In this document: piece by piece, positions 59,994 through 64,000 of the stretch
Layout of the letters: every line of letters begins with the position of its first letter
Position numbering within the stretch: position 1 is the stretch's first letter
Origin: Euborellia annulipes
Taxonomy: Eukaryota; Arthropoda; Insecta; Dermaptera; Anisolabididae
Assembly (NCBI GenBank): GCA_023213315.1
Contig: JAKCPI010014213.1
Coordinates: 310,001 to 374,000, forward strand
Reading direction: 5' to 3'
Length of the DNA stretch: 64,000 nt
Program-made: the position numbers and the translations under genes
Notes under the pieces: generated by a model
Database searches by the model: none
Told to the model about the DNA's origin: nothing
Seen by the model: only the letters and a program-made list of their open reading frames with translations

Positions 59994-61140
59994 ATGGCTT
60001 TAGAAAAAAATATTGAGCGTTTACAGTCGATTGATGCCTTACGTGGTTTGGTCATCTTGATTATGTTGCTTGACCATGTAAGAGAAACTTTCTATTTGCA
60101 TAAGCAGGTCATAGATCCAATGGATGTAACAGTGACTGAACCTGCCTTATTTGGTAGTCGGTTATTGGCACATATTTGTGCCCCGGTTTTTGTCCTTTTA
60201 ACAGGTATTTCGGCTTTTTTATTTCATTCAAAAAAACAGGATTTACAGCAAACCCGTACGTTTTTATTGAAGCGTGGTCTATTTTTAATTGTGTTAGAGC
60301 TGACATTGGTAAACTTTGCTTGGACAGCAACTTTTCCACCAGAAGTCATTTATTTGCAGGTGATATGGGCGATTGGTATTAGCATGGTAGTGTTGGCTGG
60401 TTGTGTGAGTTTGCCTTTACCTGTTCTTACTGGCGCAGCTTTAGTGATTATTTTTGGGCATAATTTATTAGATTCAGTGCATTTTACAAATGGTTTTTTA
60501 CAGAATGTATGGTTCGTTTTACACGAGCGTGGCTGGATCGAGTTTGCAGGTATAAAGCTCAGAACAAGTTATCCGGTTTTGCCTTGGATTGGTGTTATTT
60601 TGCTGGGGTATGTTTTAGGCCAATTCTTTAGTTCAAAATATACTGCAAAACAAAGAAGCCGCTATTTATTGAGTATCGGTCTGACAAGTATAGGTCTGTT
60701 TGTTTTACTGCGTTTTATCAATATCTATGGCGACCAGCCGTGGCAGCATTTTGAGTCATTACAACTCACTTTAATGAGCTTTTTTAACCTTACCAAGTAT
60801 CCACCGTCTTTATTATTTATTTTGCTAAATGTTGGAATCGGTTTAATTGTGCTGGTTGCTTTTGAACGTATACAGCAATATTCATTTTTAAAACTATTGG
60901 TGGTCTTTGGCTCGGTGCCTATGTTCTTTTTATTTACTGCATTTATATGTGTTGAAACTGATGTATGTGTTTGCAGTCAATATGTGGGGAGTCAACCATG
61001 GCAATTATTTATCGGTTAATCATGTGTGGATGCTGTGGTTAATCACGATTGTGTTGTCTTTTGCACTTTATCCAGCGGTTAAATGGTTCTCGAAATTCAA
61101 ACATCAAAATAAATATATTTCGATTTTAAAATATTTCTAA
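59994..61140 (+). CDS. DUF1624 / heparan-glucosaminide-acetyltransferase-like membrane protein (frameshifted)
   Basis: About 381 residues with ten or so helices. RLQSIDALRGLVILIMLLDHVRET near the start is the family motif (conserved Asp-x-x-Arg-Gly and His). HICAPVFVLLTGISAFLF and FPWIGVILLGYVLG-type WIGVILLGYVLGQFF follow. One extra T near 60931-60935 shifts the last 68 codons, including HLYVLKLMYVF and the final helix. ATG 59994 is used; a TTG 12 bases earlier is rejected. The family adds acyl groups to glycans or is uncharacterised. It may share a promoter region with the TonB receptor. Confidence 0.82.
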
Positions 61141-61182
61141 TGTTCAAAATGTGGGTAAAGCGAATTCGGTAAAGGACTCGCT

Positions 61183-61649
61183 TTACTTACTCACATCTAG
61201 ATATAAAGTTTCTTTGACTTCTTCCATGACCACATAACTATGTGAAGATGCCGAAGCGGGGAGTTTCTTTAACAGATCTCCTAACAAGCGGCGGTAGGCA
61301 CTCATTTCTTTTAAGCGCGCTTTTACAAGATAGTCAAACTCACCTGAAATAAGATGACATTCGAGTACTTCAGGAATCTCGACTAAGTCTCTGGCAACCT
61401 GATCAAATACATCGCCTGATTTGGCTGATAGTTTAATTTCTAAAAAAACGAGCAGATTACGGTCCACATAGGCTGGGTTTAGTCGTGCGTAGTAACCCAT
61501 GATGATGCCATCGCGTTCAAGTCGTTTGACACGCTCTGAACAGGGGTGGTCGACAGGTTGACTCTCGATGCCAACTCACTGATCGCAATTCGTCCTTCAC
61601 GCTGCAAAATGTCCAGAATCATGCGATCTATACGATCTAGGGGGCGCAT
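61183..61649 (-). CDS. Lrp/AsnC-family regulator (frameshifted)
   Basis: Starts MRPLDRIDRMILDILQREGR with the winged helix ISELASRVNLSTTP, then one base is missing near 61552 (CCCC run) and the rest (MGYYARLNPAYVDRNLLVFL, HLISGEFDYLVKARLKEMSAYRRLL) is the ligand-binding RAM domain. About 155 residues. It is divergent from dadA-alr, the position of the activator DadR in Pseudomonas, so it probably senses alanine and controls these genes. A TTCTC-AC-GAGAA palindrome at 61673-61684 upstream is a possible binding site. Confidence 0.85.
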
Positions 61650-61672
61650 AGATATTTCCTCTTTTTTTTAAA

Positions 61673-61684
61673 TTCTCACGAGAA
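61673..61684. promoter_or_regulatory. palindrome in the Lrp-dadA intergenic region
   Basis: TTCTCACGAGAA is a perfect 5+5 palindrome with a two-base centre, 24 bases upstream of the Lrp-type gene start and about 100 upstream of dadA. It may be a binding site of the Lrp protein; the consensus of this regulator is not known to me. Confidence 0.4.
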
Positions 61685-61785
61685 ATACATATATTTACCT
61701 AGATTATAGCCTGGAAAACAGTGAAATAAACTATTTAAGCAGAAATATACTAGTTAAATAAACTGGTGTGCGTGAGGGAATGGAA

Positions 61786-63051
61786 ATGCGCGTAATTGTA
61801 TTAGGTAGCGGCGTTATCGGAGTGGCAAGTGCCTATTATCTAGCTCAACAAGGAGCTGAGGTCACTGTTCTTGATCGTCAGTCAGGTCCTGCTGAAGAAA
61901 CAAGTTTTGGTAATGCAGGTCAAATTTCGCCAGGGTATTCAACCCCTTGGGCAGCACCAGGAATTCCTTTTAAAGCTGTGAAGTGGATGTTCCAACACCA
62001 CGCACCGCTTGCTATTAATTTAGATGGCAGCATGTGGCAGTTACAGTGGATGGCGCAAATGCTTAAAAACTGTAATCCACAAAGTTATGCTGTGAACAAA
62101 GAACGTATGATGCGTGTGGCTGAATACAGCCGTGACTGCTTACGTGAACTCAGAAAAGATACAGGCATTAATTACGAAAACCGTGCGAAAGGCACTTTGC
62201 AGTTATTCCGTAAAGAAGCACAAATGGAAGCGGTTCAACGTGACATTAGTGTGCTGCAAGAATGTGGCGTAAGTTACGAATTATTAAATGGTAATGAACT
62301 TGGCCGTGTAGAGCCAGCTTTAGCAAATACCCAAGATAAATTGGTCGGCGGTTTGCATTTACCAAATGACGAGACAGGCGACTGTTATTTATTTACTAAT
62401 GCTTTAGCTCAAATTGCCAAAGAATTGGGTGTTAACTTCCAGTTCAACCAGAACGTAGAAAAATTGATTGTTGAAGGCGATGAAATTAAGGGCGTTCAGG
62501 TCAATGGCAAAGTGTTAACCGCAGATCGTTATGTTTTAGCATTTGGTAGTTATTCACGTGATTTCTTGAAACCACTCGATCTACAGTTACCTGTATATCC
62601 TGTGAAAGGTTACTCGTTGACGATTCCAATTATTGACCCTGCTTTTGCTCCACAATCTACCGTGCTTGATGAAACCTACAAAATTGCGATTACTCGTTTT
62701 GACCAACGTATTCGCGTAGGTGGAATGGCAGAGTTAAGTGGCTTCAATTTAGGTTTAAATGAAGACCGCCGTGCAACCTTGCAAATGGTGACTCAGGACT
62801 TGTTCCCGGGCGGTGATATGGCACAGGCTTCTTTCTGGACTGGTTTACGTCCAATGACACCTGACAGTACACCAATTATTGGTGCGACTCGCTTTAAAAA
62901 TCTGTTCTTGAATACAGGTCACGGTACTTTAGGTTGGACTATGGCATGTGGTTCAGGAAAGTTAATCAGTGACATCGTCTTGAATCATAAGACTGAAATC
63001 AGTACAGATGGTCTTTCAATTCAGCGCTATTCTCATGCCCATGCTGCATAA
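61786..63051 (+). CDS. dadA: D-amino acid dehydrogenase, small subunit
   Basis: FAD-dependent oxidation of D-alanine and other D-amino acids to keto acids, electrons going to the respiratory chain. [31 protein letters not shown] (GxGxxG at residues 7-12) and [23 protein letters not shown] are the DadA signatures; the C-terminus has [21 protein letters not shown]. 421 residues, intact. I start at ATG 61786 (GAGGGA 7 bases before); ATG 61780 and GTG 61768 are alternatives. Followed after 20 bases by alanine racemase, which supplies the D-alanine: the standard dad operon. Confidence 0.94.
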   Translation: MRVIVLGSGVIGVASAYYLAQQGAEVTVLDRQSGPAEETSFGNAGQISPGYSTPWAAPGIPFKAVKWMFQHHAPLAINLDGSMWQLQWMAQMLKNCNPQSYAVNKERMMRVAEYSRDCLRELRKDTGINYENRAKGTLQLFRKEAQMEAVQRDISVLQECGVSYELLNGNELGRVEPALANTQDKLVGGLHLPNDETGDCYLFTNALAQIAKELGVNFQFNQNVEKLIVEGDEIKGVQVNGKVLTADRYVLAFGSYSRDFLKPLDLQLPVYPVKGYSLTIPIIDPAFAPQSTVLDETYKIAITRFDQRIRVGGMAELSGFNLGLNEDRRATLQMVTQDLFPGGDMAQASFWTGLRPMTPDSTPIIGATRFKNLFLNTGHGTLGWTMACGSGKLISDIVLNHKTEISTDGLSIQRYSHAHAA

Positions 63052-63071
63052 CGGACGTTAGGAAATTAATC

Positions 63072-64000
63072 ATGCCTCGTCCTATTACCGCAGTCATCCA
63101 CCGTCAAGCCTTACAAAACAACTTGGCGGTGGTACGCAAGGCTATGCCAAACAGTAAAGTTTTTGCCGTTGTAAAAGCCAATGCTTATGGACATGGAATT
63201 GAACGTGTTTATGGAGCGTTTAAAGCAGCAGATGGCTTTTGCCTTACTTGATCTTGATGAAGCAAAACGAATTCGTGCTCTAGGTTGGACAGGTCCAATT
63301 TTGTTGCTCGAAGGGATTTTTTCTCCTCAAGATTTATTTGATTGTGTGCAGTACCAACTCAGTTTCACCATTCACAGTGAAGAGCAAATTGAGTGGGTTC
63401 AAAAGCATCCTTATCCAGCTCAATTTGATATTTGCCTAAAAATGAACAGTGGTATGAACCGTCTTGGTTTTAAACCACAACACTATGTTCAGGTATGGGA
63501 ACGTTTAAATAATTTAGCAAACGTCTCCAAGATTACGCACATGATGCATTTTTCAGATGCAGATGGCGATCGTTTCGGTCAGCAAGGTATTGATTATCAA
63601 ATTACTGCCTTTGAAGACATTATTAAAGATTTACCGGGTGAAAGATCGGTAAGTAATAGTGCGGCAATTCTGCGCTATCAAGACCAGCTCAAATCAGATT
63701 ATGCACGTAGCGGCATCATGCTCTATGGCAGCTCGCCAGACTACCCGACGCATAGTATTGCCGATTGGGGCTTACAACCCACCATGAGTTTACGCAGTGA
63801 AATTATTTCTGTTCAGCATTTAGATGCGAATGAAAGCGTAGGTTATGGCTCAAATTTTGTCGCAGAGCAACCAATGACGATTGGGATTGTGGCTTGCGGC
63901 TATGCCGATGGTTATCAGCGTATTTCACCAACAGGTACGCCTGTTTTAGTGGACTCTGTCCGCACTCGTACAGTCGGCCGCGTCAGTATGGATATGTTAG
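63072..64000 (+). CDS. alr: catabolic alanine racemase, 3' end outside window (frameshifted)
   Basis: PLP enzyme converting L-alanine to D-alanine for DadA. ATG 63072 starts [20 protein letters not shown], with the PLP lysine in [10 protein letters not shown] at about residue 35. [23 protein letters not shown] and [14 protein letters not shown] follow. One extra T in 63238-63241 breaks the frame at about codon 56. It continues open to the last base; VGRVSMDML at the edge holds the conserved Ser-Met-Asp motif, so about 55 residues are missing. dadX is the alternative name for the copy in a dad operon. Confidence 0.92.

Noticed and set aside
1..64000. tRNA, rRNA or prophage genes
   Set aside because: I saw no cloverleaf with a CCA end or T-loop motif, no rRNA stretch, and no phage structural or integrase gene in either strand.

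Overview
This window looks like the chromosome of an Acinetobacter baumannii-group strain. It holds the right-hand two thirds of a capsule (K) locus with the usual galU-ugd-gpi-gne1-pgt1-pgm end, running into lldP-lldR-lldD-dld, then a tyrB-type aminotransferase and the prp (methylcitrate) operon. This is the standard A. baumannii order beyond the capsule locus. Base composition (AT-rich accessory genes, about 40% GC core genes) agrees. The species name is my inference; the layout is read from the sequence.

Layout. 1-10219: strain-specific capsule genes, namely flippase Wzx (cut by the window edge), a polysaccharide pyruvyl transferase, two GT2 and one GT4 glycosyltransferases, polymerase Wzy, a UDP-sugar dehydrogenase, an initiating sugar-phosphate transferase, and acetyltransferase and aminotransferase genes which with gdr (10361-12235) form a UDP-4,6-diamino-sugar (QuiNAc4NAc-type) route. 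12247-23349: shared sugar-nucleotide genes (galU, a degenerate ugd, gpi, gne1, pgm), a broken pgt1, and an accessory block on the minus strand (a pseudogene and an SGNH-type O-acyltransferase). 23548-29334: lactate utilisation with two LldR-type operators around the promoter. 29386-36541: tyrB-like aminotransferase, then a GntR regulator with prpB-prpC-acnD.

36542-43484: an accessory stretch with four copies of a roughly 200 bp repeat (each ending in a terminator hairpin on its minus strand) alternating with single genes: a lipoprotein, a fused AAA ATPase-DUF4435 gene resembling PARIS antiphage systems, a zinc-ribbon peptide with a DUF4126 protein, and two NUDIX hydrolases. A relic of the acnD 3' end lies beside the ATPase gene. 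43496-51754: a Sel1-repeat protein, then a type VI secretion island with vgrG, a LysM/glycine-rich effector candidate, a candidate immunity gene, three tandem paralogous two-TM proteins separated by gene scraps, and two surface proteins. 51841-64000: SDR, TetR and MFS genes with a paired operator, DUF2867/DUF1003 genes, rluA, rraB, a TonB receptor, a DUF1624 membrane protein, and an Lrp regulator with dadA and alanine racemase (cut by the window edge).

About 60 single-base frameshifts break otherwise ordinary genes throughout the window, including core metabolic ones (five each in lldD and dld, four in acnD). Many are in homopolymers and insertions predominate. This is the signature of uncorrected sequencing error, so I annotate each gene over its full span and note the breaks. 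Only the pseudogene at 19031-19870, the in-frame stop in pgt1 and the fragments in the T6SS island look as if they could be real decay.
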